Program-made: the position numbers and the translations under genes | Part shown: positions 5,800 to 12,142 of the stretch, piece by piece | Layout: every line of letters starts with the position of its first letter | How positions within the stretch are numbered: position 1 is the first letter of the stretch | The notes under the pieces: model-generated | What the model was told of the DNA's origin: nothing | The model's input: only the letters and a program-made list of their open reading frames with translations | Databases searched by the model: none | Assembly: GCA_031278755.1 (NCBI GenBank) | Contig: JAITJV010000212.1 | Coordinates: 1-12,142 of the forward strand | DNA: 12,142 bases | From: Treponema sp. | GTDB lineage: Bacteria; Spirochaetota; Spirochaetia; Treponematales; Breznakiellaceae | Reading direction: 5' to 3'

Positions 5800-7445
5800 T
5801 AACTGTTACCGGTCTCAGCCTTGGTTTTGGAGAGCGGACCCTCTTCAAGGACGTCAACCTTAAATTCACGCCGGGCAACTGCTACGGCGTCATAGGCGCA
5901 AACGGCGCGGGAAAGTCCACATTCCTCAGAATACTTTCGGGGGAAATGGAGCAGGACAAGGGGGAAATTTCGGCCGGATCCGGCCAACGCATCGCCGTAC
6001 TCAGGCAGGATCACTTTGCCTTTGAAGAATATTCCGTGCTTGAAACGGTGATCATGGGCCACCCCAAACTCTACGCCGTACAAAAGGAACGGGAAGCAAT
6101 CTATGCCAAGGCGGATTTTTCCGAAGAAGACGGCATGAAGGCAAGCGATCTGGAAGCCGACTTTGCCGATCTGGGCGGATGGGAGGCGGAGGCCCAGGCG
6201 GGAAGGCTCCTTTCGGGGCTTGGCCTTGACGAAGAGGATCACGGAAAGCAGATGGCCGATATTGACGAAACAAAAAAAGTCCGTGTGCTTCTTGCCCAGG
6301 CCCTTTTCGGAAACCCCGACATATTGCTCCTTGACGAACCGACCAACGGACTCGATCTGGAATCAATCTCCTGGCTGGAAGACTTCCTCATCGAATTTCC
6401 CAATACGGTGATCGTCGTTTCCCACGACCGCCACTTCCTCAATTCCGTCTGCACCCATATCTGCGACATTGATTACGGGCGGATCACGTCCTATTCGGGC
6501 AACTACGATTTCTGGTACCAGATGAGCCGGATGCTCCAGCGGCAGGCGAGGGATCTGCAGAAAAAGAACGAAGACAAGGCGAAGGAACTGCGGGAATTCA
6601 TACAGCGTTTTGCGTCCAATGCCAGCAAAAGCCGTCAGGCCACAAGCCGCAAAAAAGTGCTTGAAAAACTCGACCTTGACAACATCCGCGTTACAGGCAG
6701 AAAGTTCCCCTACGCCGGTTTCAGGCCGGATCGGGAAATAGGCAACAACGTACTCAGGGTGGAAAAGCTGAGTTTCGCTTCGGAAGGCGCCGAACTGCTC
6801 AAGGATTTTTCCCTTATAGTAAACCGCGAAGACAAGATCGCGTTTGTCGGAACGGAGCACGTATCCAAGAGCGCCTTCTTCGATATTATCGCAGGGATGA
6901 AAAAACAGGACGGCGGAGATTACTACTGGGGCCAGACTACGGCCTTCTCCTATTTTCCGCGGGAAAATTCGGCCTTCTTTGAATCAAAACTTTCGATCAC
7001 CGACTGGCTCAAACAGTATTCCCCCGATCAGGATGAAACCTACGTGCGCAGCTTCCTCGGCCGCATGCTCTTTTCGGGAGACGAAGCGCTCAAGCCCGTC
7101 AATGTTCTTTCGGGCGGCGAAAAAGTACGGTGCATGCTTGCAAAGATGATGCTTTCAGGCGCGAACGTGCTGATCCTTGACGAACCGACCAACCACCTTG
7201 ACCTTGAAGCGATCACCGCCCTCAACGAAGGGCTCATCAATTTTTCCGGCGTGATCCTTTTTAACTCGCATGATCATGAATTCATCAATTCTATTGCAAA
7301 CCGCATTATCGAGATCCTCCCCCGGGGTACGGAAGCCGGAGGCTGTATTGACCGTATGATGCCCTTTGATGATTACCTTAAAGATGAATCGGTCAAGGCG
7401 CTGAGGACGGAAGCCTATCACCACGCCGAAAGGCTCAATATATAG
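5796..7445 (+). CDS. ABC-F family ribosome-associated ATPase
   Basis: This is a 549-residue soluble protein with two ATP-binding domains, no membrane segments and an inter-domain linker, as in ABC-F translation factors that act at the ribosomal E/P site. I chose the GTG at 5796 (MITVTGLSLGFG): it begins as the family does and has GGAG eight bases upstream, whereas the TTG at 5790 is only two bases from that SD. Domain 1 has Walker A GANGAGKST (34-42), Walker B LLLDEP (177-182) and SHDRHF, but its signature is replaced by MADIDETKK (153-161). The charged linker, about 245-300, is the tRNA-interaction region. Domain 2 has a degenerate Walker A, GTEHVSKS (352-359), a canonical LSGGE (438-442), LILDEP (459-464) and SHDHEF. 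YYWGQTT and SYFPRENS place it in a YkpA/YbiT-like housekeeping branch rather than among the classical resistance proteins; this subgroup call is from memory of family sequences. Confidence 0.93.
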   Translation: MITVTGLSLGFGERTLFKDVNLKFTPGNCYGVIGANGAGKSTFLRILSGEMEQDKGEISAGSGQRIAVLRQDHFAFEEYSVLETVIMGHPKLYAVQKEREAIYAKADFSEEDGMKASDLEADFADLGGWEAEAQAGRLLSGLGLDEEDHGKQMADIDETKKVRVLLAQALFGNPDILLLDEPTNGLDLESISWLEDFLIEFPNTVIVVSHDRHFLNSVCTHICDIDYGRITSYSGNYDFWYQMSRMLQRQARDLQKKNEDKAKELREFIQRFASNASKSRQATSRKKVLEKLDLDNIRVTGRKFPYAGFRPDREIGNNVLRVEKLSFASEGAELLKDFSLIVNREDKIAFVGTEHVSKSAFFDIIAGMKKQDGGDYYWGQTTAFSYFPRENSAFFESKLSITDWLKQYSPDQDETYVRSFLGRMLFSGDEALKPVNVLSGGEKVRCMLAKMMLSGANVLILDEPTNHLDLEAITALNEGLINFSGVILFNSHDHEFINSIANRIIEILPRGTEAGGCIDRMMPFDDYLKDESVKALRTEAYHHAERLNI

Positions 7446-7484
7446 CGTTTATTCACAAAATTACGGACGGGCCTGTATAGAAAG

Positions 7485-7512
7485 CTCCGGAAACCCGCTT
7501 GAATTTCCGGAG
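7485..7512. terminator. Bidirectional hairpin terminator between convergent genes
   Basis: CTCCGGAAA (7485-7493) pairs exactly with TTTCCGGAG (7504-7512) over a ten-base loop. The pairing extends through a G-G mismatch to AAA/TTT outside. A TTTTC tract follows on the + strand (7514-7518) and TTTC on the - strand. It lies 39 bases after the ABC-F stop and 17 bases after the end of the convergent lipoprotein gene, so it can serve both. Confidence 0.6.
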
Positions 7513-7529
7513 GTTTTCTGCCGTATTTT

Positions 7530-9101
7530 CTACTGTATATTGATGTAAAAACGCTCCAGATACGCAATCCGCCTCCGCGCATCGTTGTAACGGCGGCTCT
7601 GCGGATACTCGCGTATTAAACGGCGGTAATAGTCAAGGGCGGCGCGTATGTCGCGGCTGGGGCTTGAAGCTTCGTAGAACTGGCCCAGAAGCCACCACGC
7701 CTCATCGCTTCCCGAGGGGAAGCGTTCCCTGAAGCCGTCAAGAACGGCAATGGCCCCGCCCACCCTGCCGGCGTTGAATTCCTCAAGCGCTTTTTTGAAG
7801 TACGCTTCCGGGAGCGAATCCTCCGGGAAAACAAAGACCTGCCCCGCTTCGGCGGTTCCTTCAGCGGTTCCGGCTTCAGGAACACCCGCCGAATCCTGCG
7901 GCTGCAGAGCCGGCGTTTGTACGGCCGGGGGCGAAGAGCCGCCCGCGTTCACGCCGGTTCCCGGTGTTCCGGTTTCAGGCGCGTTTCCGCCACGGCTCCC
8001 GTCCGCGGGCAGGGCTGTCCCCGAGGCGGGAGGCCGGACCGCGCCGGACGTATCCGGGGCGCCTGCGTCCTCCGCGTTTTGGCCGGAGGATCCGGAACGC
8101 CTCATCTCCGCTTCTTCGGCAATGGTGGGCCACCGCGGTTCCGCCACAACCCGGCCGCGATCCACGGGCGGGCTGAACCAGCCGGCGGCGGTATTGTCCG
8201 GCGCTTCCCCTATGATCACCTGCACGTAATCATTGAGAATATAATCCCGTATAAAATCCTGTTTGTAAAATTTCAGCGCATAGGTTCCCGCGGCTTCGGC
8301 GCGGAAAATGAAGCTCTGTCCCTCAGGATCAAGCCGCCGGGAATTGTAGGCTATGCCCTGTCGCGAAGCCAGTTCCCCCAAATACACCCATCCTGTTCCC
8401 CGAAAGGGAATCTCTATCAACTGGCCGGTTGTAGCCCTGACAACACGGGAAAAAATGACCTCTTCCTCAGCCGGAACCGGAATTTCAATAAAAGCGGGAG
8501 GCTCGGGAACAGCCGGGGGGGGCGGAATTTCGCGGACCGGAGCGGAAGACGGCTCTTCCGCGGACCGTATAAAGGGGGGAGGCTCGGTCCTTGCCGGCGG
8601 CGCCTGAGGCCGGGCGGGCGGAAGCGGCTCGGCTTCAGGCGGAAGCGGCTCGGCGGGAACGACAGGAGCGGAAGGCGGCTCGGCGGACGCAGCTTCAGGC
8701 GGAGGCGGCGCGGCGGGCGTGGGATCAACAGGCGCGGCGGGCGCCGGAATCTCAGGAACGGCTTCGGAAACTTCCGCCGGGGCAGGTTCAGGCAGTTGAA
8801 CGGAAACAGGCGGCTCGCCCGGAGGCTTGTCCGATTCAGATAATTCAGGTTCTTCGGAAACTTCCGCCTGCCCTTCTTCCGCCGAAGGATACGCCTGTTC
8901 GTCTTCCGCTGAAAAATCCGCAGGTTCTTCCCCGTCAAATTCCTCGCTGTCCCCGGCAATATCTTCGGAAACTGTTTCGGCTTCCGCGTCCGCGGATATG
9001 TCCGCGGGTGCGATTACCGGGGCTTTTCCGCCCATAGTACCGCATGATACAGCGGAAAACATAATTAAAAAAGAAAAAATCCCAACTTTAAACCGGCTCA
9101 C
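7530..9101 (-). CDS. Lipoprotein with Pro/Glu/Ala-rich stalk and TPR-like C-terminus
   Basis: This encodes a 523-residue predicted lipoprotein. The signal peptide MSRFKVGIFSFLIMFSAVSC gives Cys20 as lipidation site (loose spirochaetal lipobox AVSC). Residues 25-210 form an acidic and then Pro/Ala/Glu-rich stalk with short repeats such as AEPLPPEAEPLPPAR. Residues about 212-300 (VIFSRVVRATTGQLIEIPF...YVQVIIGEA) look like a beta-sandwich domain. A second Gly/Ala/Pro linker follows, then about 430-515 resembles YbgF/BamD-type TPR helices (EAYFKKALEEFNAGRVGGAI..FPSGSDEAWWLLGQFYE..YYRRLIREYPQS). It probably spans the periplasm, with the TPR region docking to an envelope or cell-wall complex; this is inference. 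The GTG start is supported by GGAGG at 9113-9109, seven bases upstream, and overlaps the stop of the upstream gene by four bases. The coding strand has an eight-C tract (complement of 8515-8522) in the Pro region. Confidence 0.82.
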   Translation of the reverse strand: MSRFKVGIFSFLIMFSAVSCGTMGGKAPVIAPADISADAEAETVSEDIAGDSEEFDGEEPADFSAEDEQAYPSAEEGQAEVSEEPELSESDKPPGEPPVSVQLPEPAPAEVSEAVPEIPAPAAPVDPTPAAPPPPEAASAEPPSAPVVPAEPLPPEAEPLPPARPQAPPARTEPPPFIRSAEEPSSAPVREIPPPPAVPEPPAFIEIPVPAEEEVIFSRVVRATTGQLIEIPFRGTGWVYLGELASRQGIAYNSRRLDPEGQSFIFRAEAAGTYALKFYKQDFIRDYILNDYVQVIIGEAPDNTAAGWFSPPVDRGRVVAEPRWPTIAEEAEMRRSGSSGQNAEDAGAPDTSGAVRPPASGTALPADGSRGGNAPETGTPGTGVNAGGSSPPAVQTPALQPQDSAGVPEAGTAEGTAEAGQVFVFPEDSLPEAYFKKALEEFNAGRVGGAIAVLDGFRERFPSGSDEAWWLLGQFYEASSPSRDIRAALDYYRRLIREYPQSRRYNDARRRIAYLERFYINIQ

Positions 9102-9478
9102 GGAACCCCCTCCAGCAATTCATCAACCGCCGATTCAATCCGTTCCCGCCACGGCTCCTCTCCCCGCTTCAGCGGATCCCGCCAGAACGGCGCGGCGTCT
9201 TCACCGGTCCAGGCCCGCCGCGGCTCCCGTTCCAGAATAACCGGCGGAATAAAATCAGGCTCCTCACCCAAAAAAAGCTCCTCCGGCGGAATAAGGGGGG
9301 CCCGGGGAACGGCTTCTCTTTCGGAATTGTTGTTCATCGCCAACAGCATTACAAACCCCAGGATCAGCAGAACAGCCAGCAGGCAAACAACAGCCGCAAT
9401 CCGGTTTTTCTCAAAAAATCCCCCCGCGGCTTTTGGCAGATTCCTGAATTTGTCCGGAAGATCGGGCGGAAAAAACAT
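9098..9478 (-). CDS. Small single-pass membrane protein
   Basis: This is a 126-residue protein of unrecognised family. A short N-terminal part (MFFPPDLPDKFRN...GGFFEKNR) is followed by one hydrophobic segment, about residues 27-49 (IAAVVCLLAVLLILGFVMLL). A polar C-terminal tail then carries acidic and Trp residues (RRAWTGEDAAPFWRDPLKRGEEPWRERIESAVDELLEGVP), presumably outside the cytoplasmic membrane. The frame extends upstream to an ATG at 9529, but I prefer 9478 because a TACAAT hexamer (9489-9484) lies inside the longer version, five bases before this ATG, and MFFPPDLP is a natural N-terminus. Its stop overlaps the downstream lipoprotein start by four bases (GTGA), so the two are translationally coupled and probably act together in the envelope. 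No SD is visible, so a leaderless transcript is possible. Confidence 0.68.
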   Translation of the reverse strand: MFFPPDLPDKFRNLPKAAGGFFEKNRIAAVVCLLAVLLILGFVMLLAMNNNSEREAVPRAPLIPPEELFLGEEPDFIPPVILEREPRRAWTGEDAAPFWRDPLKRGEEPWRERIESAVDELLEGVP

Positions 9479-9483
9479 ACCGT

Positions 9484-9489
9484 ATTGTA
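9484..9489 (-). promoter_or_regulatory. Putative -10 element for the membrane protein/lipoprotein operon
   Basis: TACAAT read on the - strand (9489 to 9484) lies five bases before the ATG at 9478, with TGTCAA 17 bases further upstream as a poor -35. A start at the usual distance would coincide with the ATG, implying a leaderless message. Confidence 0.35.
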
Positions 9490-9506
9490 CCGCAAGATAT
9501 ATATTT

Positions 9507-9535
9507 TTGACACTGGTTAAACTATTCAATATTTG
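9507..9535 (+). promoter_or_regulatory. Putative promoter for the Cys4-prfA-prmC-rel operon
   Basis: A perfect TTGACA -35 (9507-9512) is followed after 17 bases by TATTTG (9530-9535), a weak -10. The surrounding sequence is strikingly AT-rich compared with the window. A start near 9542 would leave about eight untranslated bases before the ATG at 9550. The same 71-base spacer serves the divergent membrane-protein gene. Confidence 0.45.
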
Positions 9536-9549
9536 CTATTTTATATATT

Positions 9550-9723
9550 ATGGAAGTTGAAATAAATTTCCGGGGGAACGGCGCGTGTCCGGTTTGTTCG
9601 TTTAACAAAAACTGCCGTTTTCAGGATACGCTGACCGATTCCATGAGGAAATTCTCCAGCAAGGACGATCCCATGGAGCTTGTGGTCTATTCCTGCCCGC
9701 AATTTCAGGAGATAAAAGAGTGA
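9550..9723 (+). CDS. 57-residue four-cysteine (possible zinc-binding) protein
   Basis: An ORF of 57 codons runs from ATG 9550 to TGA 9723. The protein begins [20 protein letters not shown] and has Cys13, Cys16, Cys22 and Cys49 (CPVC, NC, SC), a spacing compatible with one zinc or iron-sulphur site, followed by a charged C-terminus. I do not recognise the family. Evidence that it is real: it fills the space between the divergent promoter region and prfA, it ends in a GTGA overlap with prfA, and the prfA ribosome-binding site AGGAG (9707-9711) lies within its last codons. The two genes are therefore almost certainly transcribed and translated together. There is no SD before the ATG. The cysteine pattern and coupling to RF1 hint at a role near translation, but that is conjecture. 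Confidence 0.72.
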   Translation: MEVEINFRGNGACPVCSFNKNCRFQDTLTDSMRKFSSKDDPMELVVYSCPQFQEIKE

Positions 9724-10790
9724 ACGAGCGGCTTTCATCCTTTCTTGCAAGATATAAAGAACTTTCCGGCCTTATCCAGGATCCGGACCTTGTAAAGGAT
9801 CAGAACAGATACCGGGAGCTTATGAGGGAATACGCCCGCCTCGGCGACATAGCCGCGGCAAGCGGTGAACTGGATTCGCTTTCGGCGCAGATCGAAGACG
9901 CCAAGGCCCTCTGTCAGGATGAAAAAGACGGCGGCATGCGGGAACTTGCCAGGGAGGAACTTCGCGAACTCGAACGGCGGAGCACGGATGTAAGCGACAG
10001 GCTGAAATTCCTCCTTATTCCCCGCGATCCCCTGGATGAAAAAAATATCATCATGGAGATACGCGCCGGAACGGGCGGCGGCGAAGCGGCCCTTTTTGCC
10101 GCGGATCTTTTCCGCATGTATTCACGCTTTGCCGAAACAAGGGGCTGGAAATTTGAAATCATGAATTCCAACGAAACGGAACTGGGCGGCTTCAAAGAAA
10201 TAGTTTTTTCGATAAACGGAAACAACGTATACGAAAACCTCCGTTACGAATCGGGAGTTCACCGCGTTCAACGCGTCCCCGTAACCGAGGCATCGGGCCG
10301 CAAACACACGTCGGCTGTTACCGTTGCGGTGCTTCCCGAAGCGGACGAGACCGAGATTGACATAAAACCCGAGGACCTCCGCATCGACGTCATGCGCGCG
10401 GGCGGCCCCGGCGGACAGTGCGTCAACACAACGGACTCGGCGGTGCGCATCACCCACCTTCCTTCGGGGATCGTAGTCCACTGCCAGGATGAAAAAAGCC
10501 AGATCAAAAACAAGGCCAAAGCGATGCGCATACTCAGGGCGCGCGTCTACGAAATGGAGGAAGCCAGGGCGGCCTCCTGCCGCGCGGAAGCGCGAAAAAC
10601 CCAAATCGGATCAGGCGACCGTTCGGAGCGTATCAGAACCTACAACTTCCCCCAGAACCGGCTTACCGATCACAGGATCAACCTTACCCTTTACAAGCTG
10701 GACCTTATCATGCAGGGAGACGTCGGAGAACTTTTCGACGCCCTCAAGCTTTCCGCCCGGGAAGAGCTGCTGCGGGCGACGGCTTCATAA
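9720..10790 (+). CDS. prfA: Peptide chain release factor 1
   Basis: RF1 recognises UAA and UAG stop codons and triggers peptide release on the ribosome. The 356-residue length fits the family (about 360 in E. coli). The codon-recognition motif is PVT (187-189, in [18 protein letters not shown]), which is the PxT form of RF1 rather than the SPF of RF2. The catalytic GGQ is at 231-233 ([21 protein letters not shown]), with Gln233 the expected PrmC methylation target. The N-terminal coiled-coil domain (about 1-100) and the [17 protein letters not shown] segment (114-130) are intact. The start is GTG, overlapping the stop of the upstream Cys4 gene (GTGA), with AGGAG eight bases before it. prmC follows after 11 bases, so the enzyme and its substrate are co-expressed. 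Confidence 0.98.
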   Translation: MNERLSSFLARYKELSGLIQDPDLVKDQNRYRELMREYARLGDIAAASGELDSLSAQIEDAKALCQDEKDGGMRELAREELRELERRSTDVSDRLKFLLIPRDPLDEKNIIMEIRAGTGGGEAALFAADLFRMYSRFAETRGWKFEIMNSNETELGGFKEIVFSINGNNVYENLRYESGVHRVQRVPVTEASGRKHTSAVTVAVLPEADETEIDIKPEDLRIDVMRAGGPGGQCVNTTDSAVRITHLPSGIVVHCQDEKSQIKNKAKAMRILRARVYEMEEARAASCRAEARKTQIGSGDRSERIRTYNFPQNRLTDHRINLTLYKLDLIMQGDVGELFDALKLSAREELLRATAS

Positions 10791-10801
10791 ATACAGCTTG
10801 C

Positions 10802-11728
10802 ATGGCGACAATACAAACAGCTCTCACGGAAGGGAAGAGGCTTCTCCGCGGGCCGGGCAAAAATGTTTCGGCCTGTATCACTTCCCCTTCGCTTGACGCT
10901 TCACTTCTTTTGGCCCACGCGCTCAACACCACCCGCGGGAGGCTTGTTTCAACGGGAAACGAAACCATACCGGACGACGGCTACAGCGTTTTTCTGCGCC
11001 TCATTGAAAGGCGGCTTTCCGGGGAATGCGTCGCCTACATTCTCGGAAAAAAAGAATTCCGCGGCCTTGATTTTACGGTAAGCCCCGCCGTCCTTGTTCC
11101 GCGGCCTGATACGGAAATCCTTGTCGAAACCGCCCTGGCGGGGATCGACGGCTCCCCTCCCCCGGTAACGGTGCTGGATCTCTGCACGGGTTCAGGCGCG
11201 GCGGCCATAGCCCTGAAACATGAGCGGCCCGCGGCGGGCATCACCGCTTCCGATATTTCGGAGGCCGCTCTGGAAATCGCCGAAACAAATGCGGCGCGGT
11301 TATTGGGAAACGCCGGCGCGGGGGCGGACGCGCGCGCGTTTCACATCACATTCATCAAAAGCGATCTTTTTGAAAACATCCCCGGAAAATTTAATCTTAT
11401 CACGGCAAATCCGCCGTACATCCCTTCGGGAGAAATCGACGGCCTTGCCCCGGAAGTACGGAGGGAACCCCGTATGGCGCTGGACGGCGGCAAAGACGGC
11501 CTTGCGCTTATCAGGCGCATCATAGCCGAAGCGCGCCGCCATCTTTTTCCCGGCGGAAGCCTCCTTTTGGAAATCGATCCCCGCGAAGCCCCGGCGGTCC
11601 GGAACCTGCTTGAAAAGGCGGGCTTTAATGATATACAAAGCTATAGAGACCTCGCCGGCTTTGAACGTGTTATGGGCGGCAGTATGACGGAGCAGCATGG
11701 ATCGTTCAGCATTTACGGAAAAAATTAA
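10802..11728 (+). CDS. prmC: Release factor glutamine methyltransferase PrmC (HemK)
   Basis: This is a SAM-dependent N5-glutamine methyltransferase that modifies the GGQ glutamine of release factors. The 308 residues comprise an N-terminal helical substrate-binding domain (about 1-90), the linker motif LVPRPDTEILVE (98-109), the SAM-binding motif VLDLCTGSGAAAIAL (124-138), an acidic loop (SDI, 150-152) and the catalytic NPPY (203-206, in ITANPPYIPSGEI). All hallmark residues are present. It follows prfA by 11 bases with no clear SD, so it probably relies on coupling to prfA translation. Its 3' end overlaps the next gene by 32 bases in another frame. Confidence 0.97.
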   Translation: MATIQTALTEGKRLLRGPGKNVSACITSPSLDASLLLAHALNTTRGRLVSTGNETIPDDGYSVFLRLIERRLSGECVAYILGKKEFRGLDFTVSPAVLVPRPDTEILVETALAGIDGSPPPVTVLDLCTGSGAAAIALKHERPAAGITASDISEAALEIAETNAARLLGNAGAGADARAFHITFIKSDLFENIPGKFNLITANPPYIPSGEIDGLAPEVRREPRMALDGGKDGLALIRRIIAEARRHLFPGGSLLLEIDPREAPAVRNLLEKAGFNDIQSYRDLAGFERVMGGSMTEQHGSFSIYGKN

Positions 11729-12142
11729 AAATCAGCACGTCCGCGATCAGGACGTCATACTCAGGGCGTTAGAAACGGCGGAAACAGGAAAAACTCCGGA
11801 AAACTTTTCCCGCGCCATGGAACGTTCCGCAATACTTGCGGATCTCGGCCTTGACGCGGATACCATCGCGGCCGGCCTCCTTCTTGACGGCGAAGCGGCG
11901 GAAGAGCTTGGCCGCGGCGTTTCCCTCCTCCTTGAGGGAACGGCAAAAATAGGCGGCATACAGGCGCAAAACAAAACCGTGCATGAAGCCGAAAACATTC
12001 GAAAAATGCTCTTTGCCATGACGGCCGATATACGGGTCATCTTCATCAAACTGGCGGACAAACTCAGCGCCCTCAGATCCGCGGACATGGACGTTCCCGG
12101 CGGTGAAGCGAAAGCGGCGGCGCAGGAATGCCTTGATATCTA
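11697..12142 (+). CDS. RelA/SpoT-family protein with degenerate HD domain, 3' partial
   Basis: The frame is open from ATG 11697 to the window edge (148 full codons). An in-frame TGA at 11685 sets the upstream limit, and GGAG (11689-11692) precedes the ATG by four bases. The stretch HEAENIRKMLFAMTADIRVIFIKLADKLSALR (about 96-127) matches the RelA/SpoT N-terminal region (family: ENxRKMLxAMxxDIRVIxxKLADRLHNMR), and SAILADLGLDADTIAAGLL (44-62) matches the helix before the HD motif. The hydrolase residues are mostly missing. HDxxED is read as LDGEAA (63-68), the earlier HP histidine is Arg or Ala, and the His of RLHN is Ser; only the Asp residues of LLLD and KLAD remain. So ppGpp hydrolysis is unlikely, and the protein should be a synthetase-type (RelA-like) or non-catalytic homologue. 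The synthetase domain lies beyond the window and cannot be judged. It overlaps prmC by 32 bases, so it belongs to the same operon. Confidence 0.85.
   Translation, partial: MDRSAFTEKIKNQHVRDQDVILRALETAETGKTPENFSRAMERSAILADLGLDADTIAAGLLLDGEAAEELGRGVSLLLEGTAKIGGIQAQNKTVHEAENIRKMLFAMTADIRVIFIKLADKLSALRSADMDVPGGEAKAAAQECLDI

Noticed and set aside
8617..8658. 21-base tandem GGCGGAAGCGGCTCGGC motif as a separate repeat element
   Set aside because: It only encodes the repeated EPLPPEA/EPLPPAR heptads of the lipoprotein stalk.
7917..8843. 308-codon + strand frame opposite the Pro-rich lipoprotein gene
   Set aside because: It is Gly/Arg-rich low complexity arising from the complement of Pro/Ala/Glu codons. 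The lipoprotein frame has a signal peptide, SD and domains.
9479..9529. N-terminal extension of the membrane protein to the ATG at 9529
   Set aside because: The 17 extra codons overlap promoter-like AT-rich sequence including TACAAT, and there is no SD. It was kept only as an alternative start.
10122..10604. 160-codon - strand frame opposite prfA
   Set aside because: It lies entirely within well-conserved RF1 coding sequence and shows no motif.

Overview
The window looks like a chromosomal segment of a moderately GC-rich spirochaete, most likely a Treponema-type organism (perhaps a gut treponeme). The evidence is: a DUF3943 envelope protein; a BspA-type leucine-rich-repeat lipoprotein with a loose spirochaetal lipobox; a second long lipoprotein with a Pro/Glu/Ala-rich stalk; an RF1 with a GPGGQCVN loop; and an ABC-F protein of the YWGQTT / SYFPRENS type. 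This assignment is inference from protein character. No rRNA, tRNA or other taxonomic marker lies in the window, and no transposase, integrase or CRISPR array was seen.

Layout. (1) Positions 1-1276 hold the 3' part of a DUF3943 gene (+). (2) Positions 1354-2934 hold an LRR lipoprotein (+) with its own promoter and a strong Shine-Dalgarno (SD) site. (3) Positions 2972-3784 hold a tyrosine phosphatase on the - strand, convergent with the LRR gene. A perfect 13-bp-stem hairpin sits at the junction and overlaps the phosphatase stop codon. The phosphatase reading frame also contains a long palindromic DNA element. (4) A 100-bp divergent spacer (3785-3884) with CCGG-centred palindromes leads into a DEAD-box RNA helicase (3885-5660) with an Arg/Gly-rich tail. 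(5) A 135-bp leader, holding another palindrome and a probable 14-codon leader ORF, precedes an ABC-F ATPase (5796-7445). (6) A bidirectional hairpin separates ABC-F from a convergent two-gene - strand unit (9478 down to 7530): a single-pass membrane protein overlapping a lipoprotein with a TPR-like C-terminus. (7) A 71-bp divergent spacer precedes a + strand operon: a 57-aa four-cysteine protein (9550-9723, too short for most gene callers), prfA, prmC, and the N-terminus of a RelA/SpoT-family protein that runs off the window.

Two functional themes emerge. One is the cell envelope: the DUF3943 protein, the LRR lipoprotein, and the membrane protein/TPR lipoprotein pair. The other is translation and its control: DEAD-box helicase, ABC-F, RF1, its glutamine methyltransferase PrmC, and a stringent-response enzyme in the same operon. 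Points most worth checking are the in-frame palindromic element in the phosphatase, the leader ORF in front of ABC-F, the Rel protein whose HD hydrolase residues appear lost, and the uncharacterised Cys4 mini-protein translationally coupled to RF1.
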